From Takakia lepidozioides (Eukaryota; Streptophyta; Takakiopsida; Takakiales; Takakiaceae), in assembly GCA_030704615.1 (NCBI GenBank), contig CM060731.1:26844001-26908000 (forward strand): a stretch of 64,000 nt of DNA, given 5' to 3'. The notes below the pieces were generated by a model. That model saw only the letters and a program-made list of their open reading frames with translations, did not search any database and was not told the origin of the DNA. The translations under genes were made by a program, and so were the position numbers. Positions 33,647-46,086 of this stretch are shown here, piece after piece. Position 1 is the first letter of the stretch, and every line of letters starts with the position of its first letter.

Positions 33647-36600
33647 GTTAAGAGGTAATCTTGAAATAGGGTAGGTTTTTCCTCTCCATGAATTAACCCA
33701 AATTAACTGCCAAGTGTTGGTATCCCAGTTAGATAAAGCACCCAGGTTTCAAGAGAATAAGAATCAGAATAAGAACATACTGAGTAAGTTCTCCAAAAAC
33801 CCATTCAACTCTTTTTCCATTTTCAAATAATTGTGCAGACTGACAAGTGAGCTAGTTCAGTAGTCACTGTACCCTCATTCTTGAGAAGCTATTCTTTGAT
33901 GGGGAGTTATATAACTGATGAGGATGAGGATGATGATGGTTGTTGCTAACAGCATGACAGTCATTGATGGGTTACTTGCTGGAAAAACCAGAAAGGATTT
34001 TGAGATACCTATGTTTGAATTGACAGCTTTGTTCTTTTATATAATCAATTCTTATACATGTGGATGAGGATCTCTATTCTTCAATGTGACTTCAAAGAAT
34101 TCCCAATCTATTCTTCACATTTCCTCAGAACTTTAGTTCCATGTCATGAGAATTTCTATTTCAGAAGCCTCATAAGTAAGGTAGGCTCATGAACTCAATC
34201 CCTGCCCACTGCCCAGCAAATGCTCTCGAGGTGATTGTGTGAAGCACACTGTGTATGGGACTCCAACATCAATAATAACATGAACTTTCCATGAAAACTG
34301 GGTCTCTGTTTTTGGCAAAAACCCAAGTGGGGGACATTGTAATTTGAGAGAGGGACATTGAAGAAAGAAAGATGTTTCATAATAGTGTTTGTAGTGGGTA
34401 TTTAGAGCACAAGTAGAAGGCGATGTCTTTACGCTGAAGAGTGTGTGGAGCAACGTGCAGAGCAGGAAATACGTGGCCAGGGTGGGACACTAAACCATAC
34501 CACCCAAATCATTCATTCATGGCACTTATTTCATCCGTTCACTCATCCTTGTGTGGGTTTTAATATACCCATTCTAATAATATGCATCTTGCTCCTGCTT
34601 TCATTCCTGGCATTCAATGGGGATGACCGTTACTTATTAGCAATTGGGAATCTCTTCTGCAAATCATGTTTCTCTTAAATGTGTTTCTGTCCTGTCCTAA
34701 AGCAACTGTGAACAATTGTGGGTTGTCCTCATAATTCTATTCCACCGCAGTATGTTCCTCCATCCCTTCCTTCAATGATAAAAACAGTATAACGCCTGGA
34801 ACTGTGAGTACATACAGACACAACACACTGTGAGCTCCCTGTGGGATGGATTTCTACTCGTATTTATAATAAGGCAATTCCAACTTTAGCCAGACTTGCT
34901 GGCATACCACTGCACTCACTGTCGCCCCCCCTTCAAGTAGTGTTTGAATTAGAGCTCCGCATTAAGCTTGTTTCATTCCTTGAATGTATGCAGCACAGAA
35001 TCTGGTTAATTGGCCCGTGTAGGGAATATGGCTCTGAGCCTGCCGCAATCATTGCCGCTTTATGCGGCCCTTTGTCTCCCCACTCCAGGATCTCGCCCAA
35101 CTCCTTTGGGACTCCGATTGATCCGCATGTCCATGGTTTGGGTTCACAGTTCACAGTCAAGGAAGCGGAGTCGATGAGGCAATTGAACCGTTACACACGT
35201 GAAAAAGTACAGCAATGGAGAATAGCACAAAGTAGTTACTCTGCCCTTGTGAGAGTTGGGTGGCGAGCATTTTGTCCAGCAACTTGCGATGATCATGTGT
35301 ACAGTTGTGGGCCCTGGTACTGAGAGTGATGATCACGGGACAGCAGATGAGCAAACCCCCTGTAAGGATGCTGTGTTATTTGCGGCTGAACTATATGGAT
35401 TGCATACTGATGCTTGAATCATGTTCAGTGTTGAGATTTGAAGGGCGGACCCACCGTTCATTTTGAAAGGTATAAAGTAGGATTACTCTTCAAGTGAAGG
35501 AAAAAGTACTCTCTATTTTGACGGGGTTACTTTTTGTTTCAATGCCCTTCCGAACACTGTGAGGGCCTAGCTACTACCGAGAGGCTACAGAGACTGCCCT
35601 TCACAAAGTAAATCCGTACATGCAGCTGACGGCGACGTGTTTGATGTTTCAAAGTCTATCTTCTCTTCGCTGATGTCTCTTCAACCGTCTCAGACTCTCT
35701 TTCATGGATTTCATAGACAAATGTGGTTCCAAGGGAACGTTTCGCAGACTGCAATGCAAGCAGCTATGAACCCTCGCACCAGTGTTGTTACGATGCTCAA
35801 ATTCACGAGTCCATACGTCCATACCTTCAACAATCGCACTTGTTTCGCTCACGGCCTGTGTCTCGTCCTGTTTGGTATACACTTCGTCTTCGTCTAAAAT
35901 GAGAAAGCCCAGTTGATTTTTGCGTTCTAGATCGTCCAAACTTGGAGCCAACTCTCCGCACAGTGGCGTTGGAGCTTAGAAGACATCTGGGACAGCACTC
36001 ATTGTGTGCTGTAGACCACTGACAGGCCCAAGCACTGCTTCATCAAATTACAGAATACCGACATCATTGCAGTGAGCGAAGTAGCTGCCTTTGAAATGAA
36101 ATGTGAAAATAAGTATTGTTGCGTCCAATATCCCTCTCCCTTCCCTTAAGTCTCTTAGCACTTGGATCAATTGGATTCACATACTTCATAGCCAGGCCCT
36201 GGGAAGAAACTGTGATTTCCATCCACACATTTGTTGTTCTAAACTCACCCATTGGCTGGATATACTTTGATCACCACCAAGAGCCCACTTTTAGTTTACT
36301 GTAGGGCAGTGCATCGAGTTAAAGGTTGAGCCTGTAAGGACCTTACACAATATTTTAGATTCCAACAGACAAAACTGACTGTACTGCCAAAACAGGCTCT
36401 CTTGCAGATCAGGGAGACACGAGGCCAAAAAACCCAAAAAAAATATTCTTCTGATGATCAATCACCGCCAAAACCACAAAAATCCTCTACTCTCAGCAAT
36501 CCAGAAGTACACACCCACGTCCAACACATGTTACCCAGCATCCAATGTTGGGACTTACAGATTAGGGACAGCTTTCTAGACCAAGTGGAGCCACGGGATA

Positions 36601-37216
36601 AAGGAACACATCATACTCTTAAGTCTTCACAAATAAAATATTTGTTCAAGTACTTGCCATGATTGCAACAGAACACTGCAATCTATTTGGAGATGGCTTC
36701 ATTTTGAAAAAATAAACAAGCTAACTCTAGTGTTAGGTTGATATTGTACACAGGCAGACAATATACCCTAAAGACATACTGGAACACTTGTTAGGTTACA
36801 CCAAAAAGAGCAGCCATGGGCTTATCCTTACATTGCTACAGGCTGCAGCTGCCAATGTGGCAAGCAATCTTTGCCAATCCGGGATATGTTCGCGGGTGAA
36901 TTCAACCTTTGTTCAGTTTTTTTGAGAGCCACCTGCTTTGTAACCATGGTCCATGCTGCCACTATCAAGACTAAGCTTGCAAATCAAACATCCAGCTGGA
37001 CAGCCATTCACAGTCTGAACCACCATGTGCCGGTCACTAGTTAATCCAGAGAAACACATGGCACATGATTCCAGCAGGGGATGAAGAAATGACATTGTCG
37101 TTCACCACTCATAGCAGCAATTGCCAGCATGGCCATTACTCGACCCAAGCACGTTGGTTTGCCATCATGGGGCTCACAAGAGTAAACAGCCATACCGCAA
37201 TTCCATTTAAAAGACA
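33647..37216. other. Spacer; possible unrecognised coding segments near 35.6-36.3 kb
   Basis: No recognised family. On the minus strand, 35,649-35,951 reads SLDDLERKNQLGFLILDEDE, and 36,064-36,252 reads EFRTTNVWMEITVSSQGLAM and KYVNPIDPSAKRLKGRERDI. Their composition is more protein-like than their neighbours', so they may be relics of a gene, but no exon structure could be built. Confidence 0.3.
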
Positions 37217-40200
37217 CTACGCTGAAGCGATAGCAGGGGTCTGATGAACCACTCGATAGCATTGAAGGCTGCAGAGGGGCGCGTGGGACTTGGAGTCCCG
37301 GTACTTATATGTGTTGGGACATGAGGGTGCAGCACACTTCTCTCGGACAGGTGGGTAACTGCAAGCAAGGGACATTGGGTGTCTGTCAGACCATCCAAAA
37401 CTTGACCAAGATACAACCCAGATCTTTGTCAAATCTTAAGCTCTATATTTGGTGACCTAAGTTGTCTCTCTTCAAGATGAAATGGACAACTTGCAACAAT
37501 GAGTTCGGTTTTTCTTGAAACCCAAAACTTCCATCCTTCATTTCCTTCAAAATTGATTACAAAATGCCCAAAGCACATTTTTCACAGCTTTAGATGGAAG
37601 GATGAGGAAGAGACCTGCCAGGACCAGATTTGAAAAAGTTGGGAAGTCCCACATCGTCTGCAAATGACACAACAGTGCCCAAGGGGCCCAGACTCCAGCG
37701 GATGGTGTTGGTAGCTGGCTCCAATGCAGCTGCCTTCTTCTCCTACAGTGTACAAGCAATATTTTAGGTCAATAACTCACATTGCCATCATAGAGAAGGT
37801 CTTGAAACCAAGGGAGAAGGGATGGAAGTGATAAATGCAACAACCAAATGGACCCACCCTATTTTAAAGTGCTCGCTCATATGTTATCTGCACAATCATA
37901 GAACCAATGTGTATAGAGGCAGGCACCAACCGATGAAGGCTATACCTGTTCAATCTCTTGCCTCTGCTTTTGAAGGCGATCTTCCCGCCTCTTCCTTGTA
38001 GAGTCCTGGCCCAATATCTTTTGGATTGCAGTTGCCTGTCAAGTACATCAACAACAACTTTCTCAGTCAATGACTGATAAGAGGAAACTATATAGTGGGA
38101 AGTATGCCGTTACATGGCCTAGCGACCAATGACCCAACAAAGATGGTGACAATCTCAGTATGCCATTGCTACTTTAGTGCCAATGATATCCTAAAGATTT
38201 TTTTGTCCCTTTGTTTCCCTTATCTGAGGCATTCTATGTCTGAGCAGCATTTGGGCTTTTTCCACTGTTGTAAGACACTTTTACACTATCACGCTGCAAA
38301 ACACGTGAGAGATTTGAGTGGTCAATGGAGGCATCACCACCCAAGGTATGGTTTGGACAGGTTACAACAAATTGGAGCCATGCTTGATGTTCAAAGGAGG
38401 CTGATCCTACTCAAAGGAAAGGATCAACAAGGGCTGCAGGTACCCATCAGAAAGGTGTCCCTACAAGGGGGCTCCAAGCCCATGACATTGCAGCATGACG
38501 CCGTCAGACAGAGGATCACACAACAAGGACAACCAAGTTGTAGCCCAGTGGTAATGGGCTACCACCTCGGCAGTGGTTGTGGGTTCAATTCACCCTTGGT
38601 GTCACAAAGGTGTCCACCTTCCTAGCGGAAGGCAGTAGTCCTTCGGGGTGAAGTGACTCCATAAGTTCCGCTTCCTTCGGGAGGCGTCATACTTTTTTTT
38701 ACTATACTTTTTCACACAACAAGATGGGCAGACCTGCCTATCACCAGTTCTATGCATTTCAGCCTGACAGGCAAGTCCTCTTCAGCTGGAACATACCAAC
38801 AGTGGGTAAGGCATTTGTGGGGAAGGTCAAGCAGAAATCACCATTGGGATTTCGCATAGCCAACCACTATCCGGATACAGGGAACTAAGGGTTCATGTAA
38901 GTAGAAATCAAGCCAGAAAATAGAATGCTGCTTCCAGGACTGCTTCTGTAACCACAAATGTGACACAAATACTACCAGGTACACTAAGGGCAGGCACATG
39001 CAGAGACTGTAGTCAAAATACATTGTTTTCCGTAGCCTTGTGGCCATAGACCTGAGAATAACCCAGACAATGTATCAACCACATGCAGAGAGAGAGACAG
39101 GGAGAAAGAAGTGGGTGGGGAGGAAGGAGGAGCATGTAAATGACCTGAATCTCTTTGGCAGCTTTCTCCACTTGCTGTTTACGACGACGAGCCGCTTCTG
39201 CTCTCTTAACTTGTCTCTCAGCATCTGTCAGCTTGCCCTTACCCTCTGCTCCACAGCACAATGTGTAATGAGCCAAATAAACAGTCCAGATGATCAGCTT
39301 TGCTTTTTCACAAAATCAAGAAAGTCTTCCTGATGGACTGTGGTCTTGACCTCCGGTACTGAGCAAAGTTCTTCACAGGACCGGCCTTGGTCCAAGACTT
39401 AAGACTTAACTCAAGAGTAAACTACATGTTCTATTTGGATTCAAAGAAGCATCATGTACTAATTCACTAACAGTGAAGTGCAAGTAACTCGTATATAATG
39501 GAGAAACCATATAAATGCTATTGCATCATGTAACTCCAGTCTACAACTGCAGTGCATGATGTCGACATCAGACTCAATCACATGAAGTATCCAACACAGA
39601 AATCTAGGTGGGCCTGTTACCCCAATAGAACCAAAGACAAGCCTCACTCTTTCAGACAAATGGTTGCTTTCAAGCATACAGACACTAGAAAGGAGGAACT
39701 AGCTGGTTCCTTGGGGTCCTATGTACCCATTCCAAACATCACTTTCAACAGAAACAACATTGGAAACCTACAGAGGCAATGATCTAACTTGAGCACAAAA
39801 GTTCTCCTCCGTTAACATATATATGACAATCAACCGGGTGTTATTACCACAGCAGAGTTACATTCAGAAAGCATTGGAATAGGCACATACTGCGACCAGA
39901 CGGATTAGTTAAGCCCTCGGGGAACTCTATCAAACTGGTGACAACATCACCATCTCCCTCTTTAGACGATTGCATTGCACGCTGCCGAGCAGTGAGGGCC
40001 ACACCATTCCCTGACTTTTCTTTGTTATTTCCGATATTTTGCACCCTCCCTCGCTTCACCCTCCCAGGCCCCCCTTCTTCTTCATCCTCATCATCTAAGT
40101 CTTCTAAGTCCTCGTCCTCATCCGAAGTTGCACCCACCGCCATTGCACTCAACTCCTCATCTTCCTCTGAGTCCTCTACCTCTTGCATTGGTACAGTCAC

Positions 40201-43200
40201 AGGCACTGTAACAGCACCTGTCACTGGCACTGGAACTGGAACTTCTGTTTCTTCTTCCACCCTCCGACCACCTTCAGTAACAGCATGTGCCATGATTGTT
40301 AGCTCTCCCTTATAGTAAAGCAATTCAAAGAAACAACCAGCCCAAGCGACCCTGGGGTAAGATCACATGCCCACATCTAACCAAAAAACCACAAAGCGCA
40401 AATTTTCCCACAAACCTTCCGCCTGCAACCATAATGCTACAGGCTACAGAAGGCAAGTTTGAGAACAGGAACCTAACCAGTCCAACCTAACACAGATAAA
40501 GCCTTGGAGAGATCGGCGGATTATTGCCATGGATTTCTACCTTAATTGTTTACCAAGGACAGAAAGCTGGTTTGATATGCACCTTCCACCTGCAGGGAAA
40601 GCTAACAAAAGAGGGAAGGGCTCACCCCTGCCATGCGACAACTGTCTTGAGAGTACGTTTGTTTCTTCCAGGACCTCCTCTTCATCCCCATCTAGCACAC
40701 GCTTCTTGGGAACCCGAGTGCTTTTCCGGACAGTTAGTAACGTAGGGTCTGCGGTTGTCTTGGGTTGGGAATACAGTTTTGCTTTCGGTTGCTCTACTAA
40801 GCTGCCAGATGGTTGGCCATAGTCACCCCTTCCTTCCTTCGAAACAAACCTGCCTCTGAAGGTTGGGCTATGGAAATTGTTCATATCCCTTTTCGGTGCC
40901 TTTGGAGGAGGGAATGCTACCTGTGGTACAGCATGTTCCTCTTCATCATCTGAAATGTCCTGCAACCCAAGGTGATAGCATTCAGGTCATTCCTCAAACC
41001 TATACTCAAGAAAGCGCCTAACATACAAACACATCCCTTCAACCATGTCCGTCTGATCTTCAAAACAGAGTCATCGAATTCGCATGGATACGAAACAAGA
41101 TCTATTAAGAGTGTGGGCTTGTTTCCAATGTTTCTCTGTATACCTAACCAATGGATGACAACTACGATAGTTCCATGAACCAACGAGCTTTACCCACTTG
41201 ACCAGTGGTGATGTGAAATGTCCCAAAGAGCCCCAGAATGAGCTCAAAAGCAGACATATAACAGTATCTATACATCCAAGTAACATTTTCCACCCGTCCA
41301 AAGCAAGAAAGGGTATGACCACCACAAGAGTCTTCGTGGATGTGGACACTAAGGAAATAAAAGGTACCAAAAAACGACTGTCCAGCAAAACAGTAGGGTT
41401 CACTGTTGTTGACACAGTGAGGGTGTTTCTGCTCAGACAGATGTATACAATCCATCCTTGCTACTAATTCATACATACTATGTACTTTCAACATATTATT
41501 TACTTTTAATGTGGATATGCTGAACACTTCCCGTATTGCAGACAACCTGTGCAGGTGTTTCTGCTCAGACAGATGTACACAATCCCATCTTGTCACTAAT
41601 TCATACATACTATGTACATCACCAAATTATTTACTTTTAGTATGAATATGGTGAACCTGCACAATCATTCCTGGGACAAAGTAAGGAAGAAAACAATCTG
41701 AATCCACCTCTCTGGGTTCTTCCCTAGATAGAATCCAAAAATACATTAAGAGTAAAAAGAACAAAAACTACCTGAAGAATAAGTCGATGCCTGCGCTTCT
41801 TACTTCTGCCTCCATCATCAGGCTCAGGAACCTTTGCAGGTGCCTTTGTCTCTGAAGCACCCAGTGACGAAGTCAATGGCTTCCTCTTGGCAGAGTCTGA
41901 CACCAGTGTGTGGGTGACACCCCCAACCTTCAGTTTAAGCTTCGTAGGAACAGAAGATTTTTGCTCTGGTAGCCAACTCTCCATATATTTTCCTGTTGTA
42001 TCTCCTCCACCATGTTCCTCTCTCCTGCCAGTCTGCAGTGTCTGAACCCTATCTCTTGCACCTCTCTCTTTTCCACCCTCCTCATCTTTCTCTCTCCTCC
42101 CAACTTTGTCTTTCTCCAGGCTGTTCTCACTTCCCCCTTTATATCTACTGCGTATGTCCTTCAAATCTCTCTCCCTCTCAACAATTTCCTTCATGCTCTT
42201 CTCAGGCCTCTTTGTCCTTTCGCTTGGCTTGCTTCCCCCATATTTCCCATTGCTCTCCCTTTCCTCCCCCCTATCGTCATATCTCACATCTTCTTTCAAG
42301 TGCAACATTCTATATGGCCGGCTTTCCTCCCTCTCATTCACCCTGGCATATAGGTCTCTCCTAGATGAAAATCGCCCATCATCTCTGCCTACTCTCTGCT
42401 CATCTCGGCCATCCATGGCATCCTTTCGCCTTTGATCCTTGCCACCAGTTCTCGAGTAAAATTTGATTTCCTTGGCATCTCCCCTGTTCTCAAGCACTAC
42501 AACCCCTGTCCCCATCACCTGCAAACACAACCAATGTAGAAAGCATGAGTTCCAGGTCATCTATGTCTATCTGGATGTAGAAATAGGTGAAGCGTTGCTC
42601 CAGGTATGGGGGCCATTCTGCCCTTATGCCAAAATTGCTTTTCCACTTCAAGACCTTTGTCAGCAGACAATTTTAGGAAGTCGAGTGCAAACACTGCCAT
42701 ACTGGAGTGATAAATAGCCTTCACCCAGCACTCGAGAAATCGGTTGGATTGAAGGCTCCATGTAGGTCTTAAGTTACATTTCCTACATATCAAACCAGAC
42801 AGTACAGACTAAGCACAGACAGACATTCTGTATTCGTCACCTCATCAATTACATCTCTCTCGATCATGATAATTAGGGTGGCAGCGTGATCTTTTAAGCT
42901 ACTCCTAGATCTTTGCAAAAGCGGCCATATTCCCATGCCACACATACAGGACTCATGAAGAAGACTGTCAACTTTTGGAACTTGCAGTCATCTAAGATCA
43001 AAATTAGAAGAAGAAATCCAGGCATGCACTCATGTCCGCTTCCTTGGTACCTCTGCTCGTCAGCGAGATAGAAAGAGACACGACATAAGGGAGTTATTAC
43101 CTCTGCACCTCCATCTCTCTGTCTAGCCTCTGAGCTTTGATCATGAGCATTCGAAAATTGCCCGTTTTGCACCTCCCTGAAAGATTCACGAAAGGGATGA

Positions 43201-43331
43201 GAAGTGGAAGAATCATGGCCAGGAAAGGAGGCAAGGCACCGTGACTGCGGGCGAGGTCTGCGACCCGCATCTGACCGAGGCCTTCGTACGCCCTTTGTAC
43301 TCTCTCCTTCTAAAGCGTCCTGCTTGTCCAT
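37217..43331 (-). CDS. INO80 chromatin-remodelling subunit B-like protein (PAPA-1 and HIT zinc finger), eight exons
   Basis: Eight minus-strand exons join in phase: 43331-43101, 42518-41772, 40959-40657, 40308-39891, 39245-39145, 38035-37946, 37742-37615 and 37358-37217. They give 719 residues from ATG 43331 to TAG 37217-37219. The N-terminal third is basic and charged, with KLKLKVGGVTHTL, a conserved plant signature of this family, near the end of exon 2. RKSTRVPKKRVLDG follows, then an acidic tract in exon 4 and TARQRAMQ...SLIEFPEGL. The PAPA-1 region (GKLTDAERQVKRAEAARRRK, QQVEKAAKE, ATAIQKILGQDSTRKRREDR) lies at about 567-630. A C-terminal HIT-type finger follows: EKCAAPSCPNTYKYRDSK and PLCSLQCYR. 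Homologues are subunits of the nuclear INO80 nucleosome-remodelling complex. Donors and acceptors are ordinary; the exon 3-4 join is the least certain. Confidence 0.9.
38540..38701 (+). mobile_element. tRNA-derived SINE in an intron of the INO80B-like gene
   Basis: TAGCCCAGTGG at 38541-38551 is a perfect match to the Pol III A-box, and GGTTCAATTC at 38582-38591 to the B-box, about 30 bases apart. The unit continues with CAGTAGTCCTTCGGGGTGAA and GTTCCGCTTCCTTCGGGAGG and ends in ACTTTTTTTT, which could be a tail and Pol III terminator. It lies antisense to the host gene, in the intron between exons 5 and 6. Confidence 0.7.
39010..39062 (-). mobile_element. 3' end fragment of the same LINE family as at 52.8-56.0 kb
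   Basis: On the minus strand, TATGGCCACAAGGCTACGG is followed by AAAACAATGT. It matches the terminal bases of the full LINE (AATGGCCACAAGGCTACGG, then CAAACAACGT, 55966 onward), and both encode a GHKAT-NNV ending before a stop. Only the last 50 or so bases are recognisable. It sits in the same intron as the SINE. Confidence 0.65.
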
Positions 43332-45209
43332 TTCTTGAACACCTATGCACTACTTAATATAAACCTTTACCAGCTTTCACCGAAAGTCTTGAGGCCTATC
43401 GGCTACAAAATAAGCAAGCAACAACAAGACACAGCCAAAAGTAAAACCGATCCAGAATCAAAGACAAGAGAAGGAAGCGAAAGGCCTTAGAGACATCAAG
43501 GGAAAGTGAGTAGAAATGACATCAAACCGGCGAAGAAGGACGGTGAAAGATAGAGAAACGGGAAGGAGGGAGAGTATGAACACAGAAGACAGGACGAGGT
43601 CCCCGACCACACAGAGACGGTAACGACAAGGACACCGGGCCTTAGCAGAAGAAGAAGAAGACGACGGCGAGAAGTGGCCTCAAATTCTCACACGGCAACC
43701 ATATCGACCGTTAGAGGCGCCACACCCTAGGTATTCCACCCCATGGGCCATGGCCGAAGCCTGGAAGGGGCAGACATGGTAGAGATGGATCTCAAGCAGC
43801 AAAGCAGGTGCTGACGAGGCAGACATAAGTAGAGTAGAAAAAGTAAGATGCGTGCATGCAGACAAGGGTCGCGCTTCCCGGTGACTGTGAGGGGCAGACC
43901 TGCAGTGTAGTGTAGGGTGGCATACATAGGGCACAGTGGGGTTGGGCAGTAAGGCTGCGCTAGCCTGCCCCGCCCCTCCCCCCCTCCAACGACCTCCACC
44001 GTCTCTCCTGTCCTGCTCTGCTAGCCCCCCCGCTTCTCCACCCTCTCCATGTCTGCACCCCTGCCCTAACTTGTTCTCTACTTTGTTGTAGGAATTGATT
44101 ATCGTGCTTGCAATGGCTTGTCCCATACTTGTCCCATACTTGTCCCATATTTGCCGGCCCGCACCACTTGTTTGAGCCCTTGATTCCCTACTACATGTGC
44201 CAACAATTCCCTGATTATCATTCATCAAGACCTTTGGACTTTGGACCTTTGAAAATTAAACACACAAATGAGGCGTCCAAGGCCGGTAGATCGGTCATGT
44301 ATCCAAGTGGTAAAGGGCATTCATGTGTCTAGGGAGGTGATTCATGTGTATTTTGCAAAAGTGGCTGATGTACCAAAAAGAAAAAACTTGTGACTCTTGC
44401 CGAAGCAAACTTAAAGGGATTTATAGACATTTCATGTACTTGTTATTGGTTGTTTGGGAGCACTATTCGAAGATCAATCTCTTGTATTCATAAAAAATAG
44501 GTTTCATGTCAAGGGATGGTACGTATGGTCTTTCTTTCTTTTTTTCTTTTTTTTCTTTTTTTAAAAGAAAGAGAAATACATGTGATCAATGGCACACTTC
44601 GTTTACAAGGTGGCATAAAATGGCAACGTTCCCTTGATAGGCCGGCGCAATATTGCTCCATAGCTCACGCGCTCTTGGAGGCTTGTGGAACTTGTGTCTT
44701 TTTTGGCCTTTTCTGCTTTTCCATTTCGGATCCAACTTCTTTGGCTTGTTTATATCGGAGAATGCACTCCCTATGATTCTTTGCATAAAGGATTTTGGGG
44801 GTAGATTATGGGGCCTTTGATTGGCTGCAGGCCATAATGAGTTGTTCAAAGTCAAACAGCCAATTATGAATGCATAATGCACAGTTGCGCATGGAGCACC
44901 ATGGAACAACTATATTTTATTTCTTAATTTGCCTCAAAAATGTCATAATCTGCCTCCAAAATTCTTTCTATTGTAGTAATAGGCCCTCAAGCTCTCATTC
45001 TTATGGAATCCGTGGCGTCACAATGGTGATGTATTGATGTGTTCGTTAACGTAGCAACTTGCATGGCTTTTTCTATCTATCGTCCCTCTTATATCATCAA
45101 AGTTCTACGTTTTGGAGCGCACATCTCTTTTTTGTTTTTTTTTTCTTCTTCATGTCTTGTCTTTCATAGTATAATGTTTTACATGCCATATGGTAAAGAG
45201 CGCTTCTCA
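43332..45209. other. Upstream region of the INO80B-like gene and spacer
   Basis: The first 350 bases are purine-rich and likely hold the 5' leader and promoter. A minus frame at 43,680-44,228 is open for 182 codons, but its composition (GGGEAGG, SAPALLL) and lack of motifs suggest chance in GC-rich DNA. T-rich tracts lie at 44,530-44,562 and near 45,130. Confidence 0.4.
44117..44153 (+). repeat. Tandem 11-bp repeat (TTGTCCCATAC)n
   Basis: Three consecutive units read CTTGTCCCATA, with the last one altered to CCCATAT. It is short and of no evident function. Confidence 0.8.
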
Positions 45210-45409
45210 TTTAACAATAATAGGGTCATGAATGCCCGCACATGTGGCTGCCGCGGGGCCACGTGTGACATAGTGGTCGCAGAGGGTGGGAGCGCCCCTA
45301 CCCGGACCCGCCAATCCCAGCCCCGCCCTGCCCCGGCAAGTTGGTCTGCTGGGGCCCACAATATGCACATAAAGCATTAGTTATTGCAAGTTTGTAGAAA
45401 GTAGTGGGT

Positions 45410-45470
45410 AGTGTGGTGGTCAAGAGCAATAACTGATAAACACCAGGTGCGGCATTCAAATCTTGTTACA
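45410..45470 (+). repeat. tRNA-like segment nested in the inverted-repeat element
   Basis: TGGTCAAGAGC (45417-45427) is A-box-like and ATTCAAATC (45454-45462) B-box-like, with tRNA-like spacing. An AT-rich stretch follows. It is probably a decayed tRNA-derived SINE head. Confidence 0.4.
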
Positions 45471-45498
45471 TTGTAGTGTTATTAAATATATATTTTGT

Positions 45499-45665
45499 CG
45501 AAGGGTCTGCCGGTCTTTTGGAGGGTCCAAGCCGGTCTGCTGGAGGGGGTCTGCCCAGTCTGCTGGAGAGGTGCTCCGCTCGTCGGTCTAGAGGGTTTGC
45601 TAGAAGGTTGGAGTCGGTCTGTTGGAGGGTCTGCCCAGTCCACTAGAAGGTCCGCCACGGTAGAT
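45499..45665 (+). repeat. Degenerate minisatellite, units of about 22-25 bp
   Basis: The motif GGTCTGCCGGTCTGCTGGAG recurs about seven times with substitutions (GGTCTGCCCAGTCTGCTGGA, GGTCTGTTGGAGGGTCTGCC, and so on) within the inverted-repeat element. Confidence 0.7.
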
Positions 45666-45792
45666 TAACAAGGACTTAGAAAAATTTCAGAATCTCGTCG
45701 ACCCTGTGAATGGGCGGTGGGCTTATGAGCTCACCCCAAGGGTCGTACTGGCGGGGCCCGCCCGTGCATTCATGACCCTATTATTAAACAAT

Positions 45793-46086
45793 GAGAGACG
45801 TAAAGAGCATAGGCCTCCCCAGTATAAAAATATTTGAACATCATGATGGGATAAAAAAATTTATGAATTGATCCGCAAAGTTGGTTCAAGTCCTAATAAT
45901 TATATATTGGACAAATGACCAATGGTCTCATCTCATATCTCATTGATTCCTAATTTGCCGAATTACTGTCCCAATTCAAACGAAAATAAGATGATCTCAA
46001 CTATGATATCTTGAATAAAAAAGGCGGACAAGCAGAACACCGCATTTTGGGATATCAATGAGTTTGGCAAGGATTGCATATAAGCG
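45793..46086. other. AT-rich spacer
   Basis: I see nothing coding here. It lies between the inverted-repeat element and the reverse-transcriptase remnant. Confidence 0.4.

Larger units (their letters stand above)
45219..45783. mobile_element. Non-autonomous inverted-repeat element, about 565 bp
   Basis: AATAGGGTCATGAATGC at 45219-45235 is repeated in perfect inverted form, GCATTCATGACCCTATT, at 45766-45782. Outside lie the near-identical 9-mers TTTAACAAT (45210-45218) and TTAAACAAT (45784-45792), a likely target-site duplication with one mismatch. Both ends are GC-rich just inside the repeats. No transposase is encoded. A 9-bp duplication would fit a Mutator-like element, but the palindromic edge leaves the exact boundary uncertain by one or two bases. 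Confidence 0.75.

Noticed and set aside
33195-33674. Open frame of 159 codons, plus strand
   Set aside because: Its second half is the A run plus (GTATCT)n microsatellite, and the first half has no recognised motif; it is most likely a chance frame.
34841-35323. Open frame of 160 codons, plus strand
   Set aside because: No motif, irregular composition and no supporting neighbours; an overlapping frame on the other strand is equally open.
35649-36252. Two coding-like minus-strand segments
   Set aside because: They look somewhat protein-like (SLDDLERKNQLGFLILDEDE), but no phase-consistent exon join or family match could be made, so no gene was called.
38541-38591. Possible functional tRNA gene (perfect A and B boxes)
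   Set aside because: No closed acceptor stem or normal anticodon arm; body and T-run make it a SINE. The same holds for the tRNA-like units near 15.85, 31.25 and 45.43 kb.
43680-44228. Open frame of 182 codons, minus strand
   Set aside because: Low-complexity Gly/Ala-rich text in GC-rich DNA, an 11-bp tandem repeat inside (read as WDKYGTSMGQ-like), and no domain or splice context.
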